Of a DNA stretch of 64,000 bases, positions 9,282 through 17,076 are shown one piece after another. The notes beneath the pieces are model-generated. The model ran no database searches and had not been told where the DNA came from. It saw nothing but the letters and a program-made list of their open reading frames with translations. This DNA is from Burkholderia cenocepacia. GTDB lineage: Bacteria; Pseudomonadota; Gammaproteobacteria; Burkholderiales; Burkholderiaceae. Position 1 is the first letter of the stretch; each line of letters opens with the position of its first letter. The position numbers and the translations under genes are program-made. The stretch spans positions 620,001 through 684,000 of the forward strand of contig NZ_UAQZ01000012.1 of assembly GCF_900446215.1 (NCBI RefSeq), given 5' to 3'.

Positions 9282-11249
9282 ATGGAGTTTGACCGACAAA
9301 ATATGGTGTCGAACGATTCGCACGTCCCGTCGTTGCCACTCGTGTCGGTGGTGATTCCGTGTTACAACCAGGCGCAGTACCTGATCGAGTCTGTATCGTC
9401 AGCGCTGGATGCGTATAGCGGGCCGCTGGAAATCATCATTGTGGACGACGGCAGCACCGCCGCCAGAACGGGCGCGTATCTGCGTGCGGCAGAAGCGCTG
9501 TCGCCCGTCGTGCAGGTGATTTCACAACCCAACGCAGGCCTGTCTGGCGCGCGCAATACGGGCATTGCGGCCGCAAAAGGGGAGTTCATCCAACTGCTCG
9601 ATGCGGACGATCTGATCATTCCGCCGAAGCTCGACCTACAGGTCGCCCATTTCCGGGTGGGGAATGCTCTCGATGTGTCGATTTCGAATTTCCTGCTCTG
9701 CGATGACTCGCGGACCGTGTTTTCTAAGCATGACGAAGCCATCGCGCATTCTACGCTAGATTTGCAGGACTTCCTCTACAAATGGGAGCGGGGCTTTGCC
9801 GTTCCGATCCACTGCGCGCTGTTTCGGCGAGCGGCGCTCCCGGAGAATCCATTTGACACGTCGGCTCGTGCGAAGGAAGACTGGCTCTTCTGGTGCGGAC
9901 TCAGCGCGCGCGGCGCACGCATGGCCTACGTCAATGCACATAATGCGATCTACCGGCAGCATGCGCAGAGCATGCGCCGGTCGTATGTGAGGATGGGAAA
10001 GAGCTGGCTGCATGCTGCGGCGAAGATCGATGCGATGGTTTCGGCGCGCGAGCCCGCTTTTTTTGAATCCGCGGTCGATTGGTTCGAGAATTTTTATCGA
10101 AAGCATCCTGCCTACGTCGAAGAAATTGCGCAACTGCGTGACGAGGTGGGGGTGGGGGCGTCGGGCGTATCCGGTCGGCAAGCTGAATCGGAGGAGCAGC
10201 ACTCGCAGAAGCTTGAGCGGCTGCAAGTTGCTCTCGCCGAGATGTCTGCGGAAGCGCCGCTTGTCAGCGTCGTGATCCCAGCATACAACCATTTCGACTA
10301 CATCGACGGTTGCCTGTTGTCCGTGATCGAGCAGAAGGGTGTTGCGATCGAGATCGTTTGCGTCGACGATTGTTCACCAGACAAGCGTACGACGGCGCTG
10401 CTGACCGCCCTACAAGCGCGCCACCCGAATGTTCGGATCATTCTCAACGACGAGAACAAAGGCATTTCGAACACGCAGAACGAGGCGGTCCAGCACGCGA
10501 GGGGAGAATACATCGCGTTCGTCGATTGCGACGATGCGCTGGTGCCTGGAGCGCTTGCGCGCGTCGTGCGAGTGTTGGCGGAGATGCCGGAATGCGATTA
10601 TCTGTTCACCGACCGGTTCGATATCGACGAAAACGGCGACGAAGTTCGTCGTGCCGATTATGGCGGCTATCCGAACATCGCGTTCAGGGATGACATGAAC
10701 ATCAAGAACGATCTGCTTGATGGCATGGTAGCGTCGCATCTAAAGGTGATTCGACGCAGCACGTATCTCAAGGCCGGCGGATCCGACGACGCCTTTTCCG
10801 GTATCCAGGATTGGGAACTGGCCTTGAAGATCGCGGAGTTCGGCCGATTTCACTACTTGCACGAGCCTCTCTATCGGCATCGAGTCCATACGCGGTCCGT
10901 TACGTCGTCGGATAGTGTCGGTCAATTCAGGAAGACCAATATCGTCCGGCGGCGGTTTACTACCCGTTGGTTGGCCGGCGGACGTGACCGGAGCGGGCCG
11001 GTATTGCGTTTTTCCAGCGAGGCCGGGCAAATGCCGTCGATCGATGAACTCAAAGAGGCGTGGCGCCAGGGCCGACGATGTGAGATGTTGATCGCGGCGG
11101 ATGCTTCCGTGCCCGTGCTCAACTTTATGCGGGAATTCAATTCCTACTTCGACCGGATCGAGTGGGTGAGTGCAGAAGCGTACGCAAGTCTGCTCGGCTA
11201 TGTGCCACCCGGCGTGCTGGCTGCACAAGCGCCAGAGCGGCACGGCTGA
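9282..11249 (+). CDS. Bifunctional glycosyltransferase with two family 2 domains
   Basis: This 655-residue protein contains two complete GT-A modules. The first (about 16-250) starts LVSVVIPCYNQAQYL, with VDDGS and LLDADD near residue 106. The second (about 328-560) starts LVSVVIPAYNHFDYI, with VDDCS and VDCDD near residue 414. A charged helical linker of about 60 residues separates them. Such double-domain enzymes commonly add two sugars, or polymerise alternating linkages, in ABC-dependent O-antigen assembly. ATG 9282 follows GGAAGG and overlaps the end of the wbxE fragment by 11 bp, so its translation may have been coupled to wbxE and could suffer from the IS polar effect. Confidence 0.87.
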   Translation: MEFDRQNMVSNDSHVPSLPLVSVVIPCYNQAQYLIESVSSALDAYSGPLEIIIVDDGSTAARTGAYLRAAEALSPVVQVISQPNAGLSGARNTGIAAAKGEFIQLLDADDLIIPPKLDLQVAHFRVGNALDVSISNFLLCDDSRTVFSKHDEAIAHSTLDLQDFLYKWERGFAVPIHCALFRRAALPENPFDTSARAKEDWLFWCGLSARGARMAYVNAHNAIYRQHAQSMRRSYVRMGKSWLHAAAKIDAMVSAREPAFFESAVDWFENFYRKHPAYVEEIAQLRDEVGVGASGVSGRQAESEEQHSQKLERLQVALAEMSAEAPLVSVVIPAYNHFDYIDGCLLSVIEQKGVAIEIVCVDDCSPDKRTTALLTALQARHPNVRIILNDENKGISNTQNEAVQHARGEYIAFVDCDDALVPGALARVVRVLAEMPECDYLFTDRFDIDENGDEVRRADYGGYPNIAFRDDMNIKNDLLDGMVASHLKVIRRSTYLKAGGSDDAFSGIQDWELALKIAEFGRFHYLHEPLYRHRVHTRSVTSSDSVGQFRKTNIVRRRFTTRWLAGGRDRSGPVLRFSSEAGQMPSIDELKEAWRQGRRCEMLIAADASVPVLNFMREFNSYFDRIEWVSAEAYASLLGYVPPGVLAAQAPERHG

Positions 11250-11266
11250 CAGCGTATGCGGGCGAG

Positions 11267-11282
11267 CGCGGGGCGACCCGCG
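11267..11282. terminator. Short GC hairpin between convergent genes
   Basis: CGCGGG-GCGA-CCCGCG with a tetraloop, lying in the 44-bp gap between the plus-strand glycosyltransferase and the minus-strand acyltransferase. No strong T tract follows, so termination activity is only suggested by position. Confidence 0.4.
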
Positions 11283-11293
11283 TTCGTATCCGC

Positions 11294-11962
11294 TTAGGCC
11301 GACCGTTTCATCAATGGCACCGCCGGATTGCCGACAACGGTTACACCCGGCGGCACATCCTTGGTCACGACGGCACCCATGCCGATCACCGCGCCTTTGC
11401 CGATCGTCAGCGGTTTGTCGGGCGTACCTTGCTTCAGGACGGCACCCGTGCCGATGTAGGCGTCGTCCTCGATCACGATTCGGCCATTGCACGAGACCCG
11501 TGGAGCAAATGTCACGAAATCGCCAACGATGCAGTCGTGTGCGACGTAGCTGTAGATGTTGCACTGGAAATGTCGACCAATTCTGACGTCCGATGTGCAC
11601 ATCGAAAAATCGCAGAACACGGCGCCTTCGCCGACTTCGATGTTGTCGAGCGACACATGCGTGCTGGCCGTCAGCGAGCCGAACGTGAGGCCTGCGCTTT
11701 CACAGCGCTGAACCAGGGCACGTCGCGCCGCCGATGACCCGAGCGATACGACGACTGTGCGATCGCGATGCTCTGGCGAGACGAGCGTATCGAACGAGAT
11801 GACTTCGATACCGTTTTGCACGGTGCCGATTTCCGATGGCGCGTCGGAGACAAATACGATTCCGGATACCGATCCTGTGTTGGTTCGGGCTTGATGCCGT
11901 CGTGCCAGCGGCAGAATCTCGCGCCCAAACCCGCCGCACCCGTAAATAGCGATTCGCTCCAT
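11294..11962 (-). CDS. Left-handed beta-helix sugar acyltransferase (NeuD/PglD/VioB-like)
   Basis: This 222-residue protein has an N-terminal nucleotide-sugar-binding domain opening with IAIYGCGGFGREI (residues 3-15). About 120 residues of hexapeptide repeats follow (EVGEGAVFCD, RIGRHFQCNI, CIVGDFVTFAP, EDDAYIGTGAVL, IGKGAVIGMGAVV), ending PPGVTVVGNPA. Relatives use acetyl-CoA to N-acetylate 4-amino-4,6-dideoxy sugars (PglD, VioB) or to O-acetylate sialic acid (NeuD). It is a plausible partner of the VioA-like aminotransferase. It is the only gene on the minus strand within the O-antigen block. The start is the second of two adjacent ATGs, placed 6 bp from GGAG. Confidence 0.8.
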   Translation of the reverse strand: MERIAIYGCGGFGREILPLARRHQARTNTGSVSGIVFVSDAPSEIGTVQNGIEVISFDTLVSPEHRDRTVVVSLGSSAARRALVQRCESAGLTFGSLTASTHVSLDNIEVGEGAVFCDFSMCTSDVRIGRHFQCNIYSYVAHDCIVGDFVTFAPRVSCNGRIVIEDDAYIGTGAVLKQGTPDKPLTIGKGAVIGMGAVVTKDVPPGVTVVGNPAVPLMKRSA

Positions 11963-12164
11963 CATTCACTCCAATCTGAAGGGAATCAGTCTAACGGTAC
12001 GAGCGACGCGCAAGCAACTAAGGGATGTTGCCGGGGGAACGCGTGTTGTGTGATGGAAAGGCAGCCGGTGCGAAGAGGCGGCGTTCGTGTCCCGTAGACG
12101 CCGTACCGAAATTGTGGCCCTTTTTTCGTCGCTGGATGCCTGTGGCACGAATGGCCACGGCATA

Positions 12165-12182
12165 ATTGCTACAAATAGCAAT
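12165..12182. promoter_or_regulatory. 7-bp inverted repeat upstream of the WbbL-like gene
   Basis: ATTGCTA-CAAA-TAGCAAT, a perfect 7-bp dyad in an AT-rich patch of the 274-bp divergent gap between the acyltransferase (starts 11962) and the glycosyltransferase (starts 12237). A second small dyad (GTGGC/GCCAC) lies at 12142-12158. It may be an operator, or a 5'-leader hairpin if transcription starts upstream. Apart from these two dyads I see nothing recognisable in the gap. Confidence 0.4.
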
Positions 12183-12236
12183 CTCGGTTGCACGGACGGG
12201 CATTCAACCTGCACACTGCGGGTGTCCTTCACGTCA

Positions 12237-13118
12237 ATGGAAAACGACAGTCAGCACGTGACATCTCCTCCGCAAGCATCTTCTCGCTCCCCGCATTCCG
12301 TCGACGAAACACTGTCGGTTTCCATCGTGACGTACTACCCGGACAAGGCGCTCCTCGCCCGGACGCTCTCCAGTCTCCGCGCTGCGTGCGCGCGTCTCCA
12401 TGCCGTGCGCGGCGGCAGTGCGATCAGCGTTTGCGTAATCGATAATGGCGGCCTGCCCGATCTCGCGACGGATCTCGCTGCCTTCGAGGAGGCCGATATC
12501 CGGTGCAGCGTGCTGTCCGGTCACGGCAACGTCGGCTACGGACGCGGGCATAACCTCGCGATCACTGCGGCGCGCAGCCGCTATCACCTGATCCTGAATC
12601 CCGATATCGACCTCGAGACGGATACACTCTTGCAGGCGCTCGACTTTCTCGACGTGCATCCGAAAGCAGGCCTGCTGACACCGCGCATCGACGACGAGTC
12701 GGGCCGGATCCAGCATCTGTGCCGGCGCTATCCTGCGTTGGTGGATCTGTTGGTCAGAGGCTTCTTACCGTCGGCCCTGCGGTCGCCGTTCGAGCGCCGA
12801 CTGGCCAGCTACGAGATGCGCGACTGCATCAACGAAACGGACGTCGTATGGGATCCGCCGATTGTCAGCGGTTGCTTCATGCTGTTCCGAACCGACGTCC
12901 TGGCGCGCCTGCAGGGCTTCGATCCGCGCTATTTCCTGTATTTCGAGGATTATGATCTCAGCTTGCGGGCTGCCGAATGTGCGCGCACCGTCTATGTGCC
13001 GCTGGCGCGCGTGGTCCACCATGGCGGCGGCGCGTCCCGCAAGGGCTCAGCGCACATTCGCATGTTCGCGGTGTCGGCGTTCAAGTTCTACAATCGCTTT
13101 GGTTGGAGGCTGTGGTGA
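12237..13118 (+). CDS. Family 2 glycosyltransferase, WbbL/rhamnosyltransferase-like
   Basis: A 293-residue GT-A enzyme. SVSIVTYYPDK opens the domain near residue 28. ILNPDIDLE lies near residue 118, SGCFMLFRTDVL and the YFEDYDLSLR acid motif near residue 235, and a VHHGGGAS segment follows, all typical of WbbL-type rhamnosyltransferases. With dTDP-rhamnose made by the rml genes, a rhamnosyl transfer role is reasonable but not proven. ATG 12237 is chosen because upstream sequence in this frame lacks homology-like character. The stop overlaps the next gene by four bases (GTGA), so this gene opens a second transcript running to wbiI. Confidence 0.83.
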   Translation: MENDSQHVTSPPQASSRSPHSVDETLSVSIVTYYPDKALLARTLSSLRAACARLHAVRGGSAISVCVIDNGGLPDLATDLAAFEEADIRCSVLSGHGNVGYGRGHNLAITAARSRYHLILNPDIDLETDTLLQALDFLDVHPKAGLLTPRIDDESGRIQHLCRRYPALVDLLVRGFLPSALRSPFERRLASYEMRDCINETDVVWDPPIVSGCFMLFRTDVLARLQGFDPRYFLYFEDYDLSLRAAECARTVYVPLARVVHHGGGASRKGSAHIRMFAVSAFKFYNRFGWRLW

Positions 13119-14080
13119 CCCGCATCGTCGTGACGGGCGCGAGTGGCTTCGTCGGCCGCGCGGTCTGCCGGCTGGCGCTGACCACAGGGCATACGGTCAC
13201 TGCGTTGGTGCGCCGTCCCGGCAGGTGCATCGACGGCGTTCGCGAATGGGTGTATGACGAGCCGGATTTCGCCGAGCTCGTCGACGCGTGGCCGGCCGGT
13301 CTCGAAGCTGATAGTGTGATCCACTTGGCTGCGCGCGTTCACGTGATGCGCGACGAGTCTCCCGATCCCGACGCGGCGTTCGAGGCGACTAATGTTACAG
13401 GGACGCTGCGCGTGGCCGAAGCGGCGCGCGCACACGGTGTCCGCCGGTTCGTGTTTGCCAGCAGCATCAAGGCGGTCGGCGAAGGCGACCGCGGCGTGCC
13501 GCTTGCGGAAGACGTCGCGCCCGAACCTCGGGATCCCTACGGCCGTTCGAAATTGCATGCGGAACGGGCGCTCGCGCAATTTGGGTCGAGCACTGGGCTC
13601 GATGTGGTCGTCGTTCGTCCACCGCTTGTCTATGGCCCCGGCGTGCGAGCAAACTTTCTGCGGATGATGGACGCTGTGTCGCGGGGGCTGCCTCTTCCGC
13701 TGGGCGCGATTGCAGCGCGCCGCAGCCTGGTCTATGTCGACAATCTTGGGGACGCGCTGCTGCGTTGCGCAATCGATCCGCGGGCCGCGGGCGAGTGCTT
13801 TCATGTCGCCGATGACGATGCGCCATCGGTTGCAGAATTGCTGCGGATGGTCGGCGATGCACTGGGCCGACCGGCGCGGCTGTTCCCGGTCCCCACCGCG
13901 CTGCTGTACGCGCTTGGCAGGCTGACAGGCCGCAGCGCCGCCGTCGATCGTCTGACGGGGAGCCTGCAACTTGATGCCGGACGCATAAAGCGCACACTGG
14001 ACTGGCGACCGCCCTATACGACGCGGGAGGGCCTCGAAGCGTCCGCAGCGTGGTATCGTTCGCGCGACATACAGAAATAG
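13115..14080 (+). CDS. wbiG: NAD-dependent nucleotide-sugar epimerase/dehydratase WbiG
   Basis: Extended short-chain dehydrogenase of 321 residues. The NAD loop GASGFVG is at residues 8-14, FASSIKAVGE near 105-115, and the catalytic YGRSK near 142-146. Family members interconvert UDP-HexNAc epimers or 4-keto sugars, such as WbpV-type UDP-GlcNAc/GalNAc-related enzymes. GTG 13115 is selected because GGAGG lies 5 bp upstream and it overlaps the previous stop by 4 bp; GTG 13112 is too close to the ribosome site. The wbiG-wbiH-wbiI order is the one known from Burkholderia O-antigen clusters. Confidence 0.85.
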   Translation: MTRIVVTGASGFVGRAVCRLALTTGHTVTALVRRPGRCIDGVREWVYDEPDFAELVDAWPAGLEADSVIHLAARVHVMRDESPDPDAAFEATNVTGTLRVAEAARAHGVRRFVFASSIKAVGEGDRGVPLAEDVAPEPRDPYGRSKLHAERALAQFGSSTGLDVVVVRPPLVYGPGVRANFLRMMDAVSRGLPLPLGAIAARRSLVYVDNLGDALLRCAIDPRAAGECFHVADDDAPSVAELLRMVGDALGRPARLFPVPTALLYALGRLTGRSAAVDRLTGSLQLDAGRIKRTLDWRPPYTTREGLEASAAWYRSRDIQK

Positions 14081-14085
14081 ACAAT

Positions 14086-15102
14086 ATGCATTCCGTGATT
14101 ACTACGTGGCTTACGCCGACGGGAGTGGCTCTGGCCGCCGCCGTCGCCTCGACACTCATCCTGCGGACGCTACTCATCACGGGGCTGGCCTGGCGACTCG
14201 CGACCGATATTCCGAACGATCGTTCGCTGCATACGCTGCCTACACCCCGCGTTGGCGGATGGGGTATCGTGCCGGTCTGTGTCGTTGCAGTGCTCACGCT
14301 GGCGCCGCGACTGTGGCTGATCGCGATTGCCGCCGCGGGACTGGCTGCGATGTCGCAGATCGACGACCGGCGCGGACTGCCAGCCCGTGTGCGTTTTTCT
14401 GCACACTTGGTGGCGGTCGTCGCACTGATCGTCGTCTTTCCCGTCGACGCGCCCTGGTGGCTGCTCGCTGGCGTGGGTTTCGCGATGGTCTGGCTGACGA
14501 ACCTGTACAACTTCATGGACGGTGCGGATGGGCTTGCCGGAGGCATGGCGTTGTTCGGCTTCAGCGGGTATGCGGTCGCGGCGCTGGGCGGCGCACAAGA
14601 GTCGCCCGATCTCGTCGTTTCCGGAGCGGCGGTCGCCGGCGCGGCGCTGGGCTTTCTTCTGCTCAATTTCCACCCGGCGAGACTATTCCTTGGCGACGCC
14701 GGCTCGATTCCGCTCGGCTTCCTGGCCGGTGCGCTGGGCTACTGGGGCTGGCGTACCAATGTCTGGCCGATCTGGTTTCCGGCCATGGTGTTCTCGCCCT
14801 TTATTCTCGATGCATCTGTAACACTTCTGAGACGCTTGTTACGCGGAGAAAAGTTCTGGCAGGCGCATCGCGAGCATTATTATCAAAGGATGGTTCGATC
14901 GGGCGTCAGCCACGGTCGGACCGCTCTTTATTGGTACCTCATCATGCTCGCCGGCATAATTGTCGCCGTGTGGGCAAAGGGCCGCCCTGAACTGCAGCAA
15001 TGGCTGTCGTTCCTCGCGTGGTATGGCGTCCTGGCATGGTTCGGATGGTTGATCGACATGCGTTGGCGCCGGGTTCAAGTGGCTGCCGAAAACAATTCTT
15101 GA
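14086..15102 (+). CDS. wbiH: Polyprenyl-phosphate HexNAc-1-phosphate transferase WbiH (WecA/WbpL family)
   Basis: Integral membrane initiating enzyme of 338 residues with about ten hydrophobic segments. It transfers a HexNAc-1-phosphate from a UDP-sugar to undecaprenyl phosphate, starting O-chain synthesis. Signature motifs are DIPNDRSLHTLPTPRVGG near residue 40, QIDDRRGLPARVR near residue 90, NLYNFMDGADGLAGG near residue 140 and LFLGDAGSIP near residue 200, with Asp pairs that bind Mg and substrate. It lies 5 bp after wbiG and 12 bp before wbiI. A second enzyme of the same superfamily, ogcI, is encoded nearby on the other strand for a different glycan. Confidence 0.9.
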   Translation: MHSVITTWLTPTGVALAAAVASTLILRTLLITGLAWRLATDIPNDRSLHTLPTPRVGGWGIVPVCVVAVLTLAPRLWLIAIAAAGLAAMSQIDDRRGLPARVRFSAHLVAVVALIVVFPVDAPWWLLAGVGFAMVWLTNLYNFMDGADGLAGGMALFGFSGYAVAALGGAQESPDLVVSGAAVAGAALGFLLLNFHPARLFLGDAGSIPLGFLAGALGYWGWRTNVWPIWFPAMVFSPFILDASVTLLRRLLRGEKFWQAHREHYYQRMVRSGVSHGRTALYWYLIMLAGIIVAVWAKGRPELQQWLSFLAWYGVLAWFGWLIDMRWRRVQVAAENNS

Positions 15103-15114
15103 GGTTTCCCGCCG

Positions 15115-16998
15115 ATGTTGCAATCCAGAGCATCTTGGCTGTCCCTGAGTGCTTTCCTGTTCGACCTGACGGCGGTTGTCGCCGCATGGTTATTCGCCTA
15201 TCTCGTCCGTTTCAACGGCAGCGTTCCGCATGACTTCTTGAGCGGTGCGTTGATGGCGCTGACTTGGGTGCTACCCGTCTACGCACTGATGTTCCACGGG
15301 TTCGGCCTGTATCGCGGGCTTTGGGTATTCGCGAGCCTGCCCGACCTGATGCGTATCGCGAAAGCGGTGACCGGCGGCGGCATGATCGTGATGATCGGCG
15401 CCGTGATGTTCCAGCCGGCACCGATCATCCCCCGCTCAGTGCTGCTCGTGTCGCCGCTGATGCTGTTCCTGGCGATGGGCGGCGCGCGCGCACTGTATCG
15501 CGCGACGAAGGAGTACTACCTGTACGGCGGACTCGTCGGCAAGGGCAAGCCGGTGCTGGTGCTCGGCGCCGGCACGGCAGGTGCGAGCCTGGCGCGCGAA
15601 CTGTCGCGCTCCGGCGAGTGGCGCCTCGTCGGCCTGCTCGACGACGACGTCACGAAGCAGGGCCGCGAAATCTACGGCTACAAGGTGCTCGGCTCGTTCA
15701 ACGACCTCAAACACTGGACCGATGCGATGAAGGTCGAATACGCGATCATCGCGATTCCGTCGGCGTCGGTCGAAACCCAGCGCCGCGTCGCGACCCTGTG
15801 CGTGCGGGCCGGCGTGAAGGCGATGGTGCTGCCGTCGCTGACCGCGCTGATGCCGGGGCAGGGCTTCCTGTCGCAGGTACGGAACATCGATCTCGAGGAT
15901 TTGCTCGGCCGCGAGGCCGTGACGATCGATACGCCGCACGTCGAGGCGCTGCTGCGTGGCCGCGTCGTGATGGTGACGGGCGCGGGTGGCTCGATCGGCT
16001 CCGAGCTGTGCCGGCAGATCTTGCGCTTCGCGCCTGCACAGCTCGTTGCGTTCGACCTCTCGGAATACGCGATGTACCGGCTTACCGAGGAATTGCGCGA
16101 GCGGTTTCCGGATTTGCCCGTGCTGCCGATCATCGGCGACGCGAAAGATTCGCTGCTGCTCGATCAGGTGATGTCGCGCCATGCGCCGCACATCGTGTTC
16201 CATGCGGCCGCCTACAAGCACGTGCCGCTGATGGAAGAGCACAACGCATGGCAGGCGCTGCGCAACAATGTGCTCGGCACCTATCGCGTGGCGCGGGCGG
16301 CGATCCGCCACGACGTGCGTCACTTCGTGCTGATCTCGACCGACAAGGCGGTCAATCCGACCAACGTGATGGGCGCGAGCAAGCGTCTCGCCGAAATGGC
16401 CTGCCAGGCGTTGCAGCAGACGAGCGGGCGCACGCAGTTCGAGACGGTGCGCTTCGGCAACGTGCTCGGCAGCGCGGGCAGCGTGATTCCGAAGTTTCAG
16501 CAGCAGATCGCGAAGGGCGGCCCGGTCACGGTCACGCATCCGGAGATCACGCGTTTCTTCATGACGATCCCGGAAGCGTCGCAGCTCGTGCTGCAGGCGT
16601 CGAGCATGGGGCACGGCGGCGAGATCTTCATTCTCGACATGGGCGAACCGGTGAAGATCGTCGATCTCGCATGCGACCTGATCCGCCTGTACGGTTTCTC
16701 GGAAGAACAGATCCGGATCGAATTCACCGGGCTGCGGCCGGGCGAGAAGCTTTACGAGGAACTGCTCGCGGACGACGAGGCGACGACGCGCACGCCGCAC
16801 CCGAAACTGCGGATCGCGCGGGCGCGCGAAGTGCCGGACAATTTCCTCGACGAACTGCTGCCGTGGCTGATGCAGCATCGTGTGCTGTCGGATGACGAAG
16901 TGCGGCGCGACCTGCGGCGCTGGGTGCCGGAATACCAGACGGCGGTTGCTCCCGTGTTGCAGAGTGTGCCGTCGGTGCGCGTCGCATCGAACGGGTGA
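15115..16998 (+). CDS. wbiI: Membrane-anchored UDP-HexNAc 4,6-dehydratase WbiI (WbpM/FlaA1 family)
   Basis: A 627-residue protein with four N-terminal membrane segments (about 1-110), a CoA-binding-like Rossmann domain with VLVLGAGTAG near residue 145, and a catalytic short-chain dehydrogenase domain with TGAGGSIGSEL near residue 288. Like WbpM it has ISTDKAVNPTNVMGASKR around residue 408-425, where Met replaces the usual catalytic Tyr before the Lys. Relatives convert UDP-GlcNAc to UDP-4-keto-6-deoxy-GlcNAc, the precursor of QuiNAc and FucNAc. It is the last gene of the O-antigen block and is followed by a strong terminator. Confidence 0.91.
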   Translation: MLQSRASWLSLSAFLFDLTAVVAAWLFAYLVRFNGSVPHDFLSGALMALTWVLPVYALMFHGFGLYRGLWVFASLPDLMRIAKAVTGGGMIVMIGAVMFQPAPIIPRSVLLVSPLMLFLAMGGARALYRATKEYYLYGGLVGKGKPVLVLGAGTAGASLARELSRSGEWRLVGLLDDDVTKQGREIYGYKVLGSFNDLKHWTDAMKVEYAIIAIPSASVETQRRVATLCVRAGVKAMVLPSLTALMPGQGFLSQVRNIDLEDLLGREAVTIDTPHVEALLRGRVVMVTGAGGSIGSELCRQILRFAPAQLVAFDLSEYAMYRLTEELRERFPDLPVLPIIGDAKDSLLLDQVMSRHAPHIVFHAAAYKHVPLMEEHNAWQALRNNVLGTYRVARAAIRHDVRHFVLISTDKAVNPTNVMGASKRLAEMACQALQQTSGRTQFETVRFGNVLGSAGSVIPKFQQQIAKGGPVTVTHPEITRFFMTIPEASQLVLQASSMGHGGEIFILDMGEPVKIVDLACDLIRLYGFSEEQIRIEFTGLRPGEKLYEELLADDEATTRTPHPKLRIARAREVPDNFLDELLPWLMQHRVLSDDEVRRDLRRWVPEYQTAVAPVLQSVPSVRVASNG

Positions 16999-17025
16999 CG
17001 TGGCTCCAGGCCGGAACCCGAGTGG

Positions 17026-17056
17026 TAAAAAAAGCGCCCGGCTGGGCGCTTTTTTG
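17026..17056. terminator. Bidirectional intrinsic terminator
   Basis: A 7-bp stem AGCGCCC/GGGCGCT (17033-17050) is flanked by an A7 run on the left and a T6 run on the right. It therefore acts as a rho-independent terminator for both the wbiG-H-I transcript and the convergent ogc transcript ending at 17077. Confidence 0.9.
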
Positions 17057-17076
17057 TTCGGAAGCGAGCGTATCGC

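Larger units (their letters stand above)
7005..9292 (+). pseudogene. wbxE: Glycosyltransferase gene (wbxE) split by an insertion sequence
   Basis: The 5' part (7005-7257) encodes 84 residues ending ARRGVKNV. The 3' part (8175-9292) continues SHIIAVPFMGTGGAENVALN, a GT4/GT1-type glycosyltransferase with the C-terminal GRLDKEKRID and SKWEGMPNILLEIGALGVPIVAP nucleotide-sugar motifs. Deleting the 914-bp element and one TAA target copy restores a continuous frame of about 456 residues, so this was a single gene. As it stands the first part reads into the IS and stops at 7328. The second part can start only from TTG 8159 inside the IS end, lacking the N-terminal region. Loss of function is therefore likely. 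The name wbxE is from memory of the B. cenocepacia cluster, where an IS402 insertion in wbxE is linked to loss of O-antigen. Confidence 0.88.
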
